Shown: piece after piece, positions 5,297-6,223 of the stretch
How positions within the stretch are numbered: position 1 is the stretch's first letter
Layout: the number at the start of each line of letters is the position of its first letter
NCBI GenBank assembly: GCA_025964055.1
Contig: JAOPZP010000084.1
Location: 1-6,223, forward strand
Direction of reading: 5' to 3'
DNA: 6,223 bases
Origin: Conexibacter sp.
GTDB lineage: Bacteria; Actinomycetota; Thermoleophilia; Solirubrobacterales; Solirubrobacteraceae
Made by a program: the position numbers and the translations under genes
The notes under the pieces: model-generated
What the model saw: the letters and a program-made list of their open reading frames with translations, nothing else
Database searches by the model: none
Told to the model about the DNA's origin: nothing

Positions 5297-5423
5297 CCCC
5301 GCGGCCCTCGGCGCTCGCGGAGGACCGACAGCGCCGGCCCCCGCAACAGACGCGCTCGTCACTGCCCCGAACCACGCGCAGCACGACCAACGCCCGCACC
5401 GAACGCCAGCCGGCCACCGCCCC

Positions 5424-6223
5424 CTACAGCTCCCTGACATCCGCCCCGTGCGGCTCGAAGGGCGCCCGCAGCACGCGCGCCCACTCCCCCGCCTCGCGCC
5501 GCAGCGCCTCCAGCACGCCGCCCGTCTGCTCGTAGTGGCACCAGACCAGCACGGTCGGGCCGGCTCCGGAGATCGTCGCTCCGAGCGCGCCGAGGCCCGG
5601 CGCAAGGCGCACGACCTCCATCGAGCGTGGGTACAGGTGGGCGCGGCGGTCCTGGTGCAGCCGGTCGGCGAGGCCGCGCCCGACGAGCTCCCAGTTGCCG
5701 CGCGCCAGCCCGAGCGCGAGCAGCGCGGCGTGCGCGGTGTTGAAGACGGCGTCGGCCATCGGGACCTCGGACGGCAGGGCCGCGCGGGCCTGCGCGGTGC
5801 GCACCGGCGTGCGCGGCACCACGAGCACCGCCTCCAGCCCGGTCGGCATGTCGACGCGCGTCGCCGTGCCGTCCGCGCAGATGACGAAGCCGCCGTGCAA
5901 CGAGGCGGCGAGGTTGTCCGGATGCCCTTCGAGCTCCGTCCCCAGCGCGAGGAGGTCGGCGTCCAGCTCGAAGAGGTGGTCGGCCGCCATCAGGCCGCCC
6001 ACGTACGCGGCGGCGCTCGTGCCCAGGCCGCCCGCCAGCGGGATGTCGGAGCGGATCCGGAACTCGAAGTCGTCGGGCGGATGCAGCCGCTCGAAGCCGC
6101 GCACCGCGAGGTTGCGGCGGTCCTTGGCGATCGGGAGATCGGTCACGACGGCGAAGCGGCCGGTCTCCACCACCTCGATCTCGGTGTGGAGCGCCAGCGC
6201 GGCGGCGAACACGTCGAAGCCTG
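5424..6223 (-). CDS. thrB: Homoserine kinase (5' truncated)
   Basis: This GHMP-family kinase converts L-homoserine and ATP to O-phospho-L-homoserine, the step before threonine synthase in the aspartate pathway; it is cytoplasmic. The 265 visible residues start with GFDVFAAALAL, the end of the conserved 'LGPGFD' N-terminal motif, so roughly a dozen residues lie beyond the right edge. A GTG at 6210-6212 is internal and codes for the Val of GFDV; it should not be taken as the start. The ATP-binding GHMP loop is PLAGGLGTSAAA at 61-72. The homoserine kinase signature EGHPDN is at 98-103, followed by SLHGG, and the C-terminal GHMP motif ISGAGPT is at 217-223. All are intact, with Thr in place of the commoner Ser in the ATP loop. 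Genes for threonine synthase or homoserine dehydrogenase would be expected upstream, outside the window. It converges on the L,D-transpeptidase gene. Confidence 0.95.
   Translation of the reverse strand, partial: GFDVFAAALALHTEIEVVETGRFAVVTDLPIAKDRRNLAVRGFERLHPPDDFEFRIRSDIPLAGGLGTSAAAYVGGLMAADHLFELDADLLALGTELEGHPDNLAASLHGGFVICADGTATRVDMPTGLEAVLVVPRTPVRTAQARAALPSEVPMADAVFNTAHAALLALGLARGNWELVGRGLADRLHQDRRAHLYPRSMEVVRLAPGLGALGATISGAGPTVLVWCHYEQTGGVLEALRREAGEWARVLRAPFEPHGADVREL

Larger units (their letters stand above)
5032..5423. repeat. Long imperfect inverted repeat filling the gap between ldt and thrB
   Basis: No convincing gene lies in these 392 bp. Instead the left and right halves are diverged inverted copies. 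Collinear complementary blocks, left with right, are: 5040-5059 with 5401-5418; 5073-5093 with 5377-5396 (21 against 20 nt, one indel and one transition); 5097-5102 with 5371-5376; 5114-5119 with 5355-5360; 5216-5228 with 5313-5325 (13 bp, perfect); and 5246-5268 with 5274-5296 (central hairpin). The left arm is about 70 nt longer. The plus strand is G/T-rich on the left and C/A-rich on the right, as expected of an inverted duplication, so both convergent transcripts would end in similar G/T-rich tails. Possible natures are a very large bidirectional terminator or 3'-UTR structure, a decayed miniature transposable element, or an inverted duplication. No target-site duplication was identified. 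Confidence 0.7.

Noticed and set aside
4162..5346. Minus-strand open frames antisense to the L,D-transpeptidase and into the intergenic repeat
   Set aside because: Arg/Pro/Ala-rich without any motif, opposite a well-supported gene.
5048..5437. Plus-strand open frame of 129 codons across the intergenic region
   Set aside because: Low-complexity Arg/Pro-rich C-terminal half, no ribosome site, and the DNA is better explained as an inverted repeat.
6210..6212. GTG as the start of homoserine kinase
   Set aside because: The frame continues upstream to the window edge as GFD, the conserved end of the family's N-terminal motif, so the codon is an internal valine.

Overview
The window is very GC-rich, with a strong G/C bias at third codon positions, and has the gene style of a high-GC Gram-positive bacterium. 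Protein flavour (an orphan ParA beside an FHA protein, lipoproteins with short Ala-rich signal peptides, a YkuD-type L,D-transpeptidase) fits a deep-branching actinobacterial lineage such as Solirubrobacterales/Thermoleophilia. That placement is an inference from composition and protein style, not a database result.

Layout. (1) Positions 1-975, plus strand: the C-terminal part of a penicillin-binding transpeptidase, cut by the left edge. (2) 976-1058: a convergent gap filled with GC-rich hairpins, probably a bidirectional terminator. (3) 1059-2498, minus strand: a compact three-gene cluster, transcribed as a small double-CxxC protein, then an SRPBCC-fold protein, then a lipoprotein. (4) 2499-2746: a divergent regulatory region. 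(5) 2747-3334, plus: a zinc-ribbon plus FHA-domain protein. (6) 3335-3451: a gap with a -10-like box and a possible 21-codon upstream ORF. (7) 3452-5031, plus: a ParA-type ATPase with a TTG start whose stop overlaps the ATG of a lipoprotein L,D-transpeptidase. (8) 5032-5423: a 392-bp convergent gap that is one long imperfect inverted repeat with a nearly perfect 23-bp hairpin at its centre. (9) 5424-6223, minus: homoserine kinase (ThrB), cut by the right edge.

Functional picture. Two peptidoglycan cross-linking enzymes (a D,D-transpeptidase at the left and an L,D-transpeptidase at the right) flank a phospho-threonine reader (FHA) and a positioning ATPase (ParA). This suggests an envelope or cell-cycle neighbourhood, although only ParA and the L,D-transpeptidase are clearly co-translated. 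Homoserine kinase is an unrelated threonine-biosynthesis gene. The least explained part of the window is the inverted-repeat intergenic region at 5032-5423. The second most interesting is the leader of parA. No CRISPR array, insertion sequence, rRNA or tRNA was recognised.
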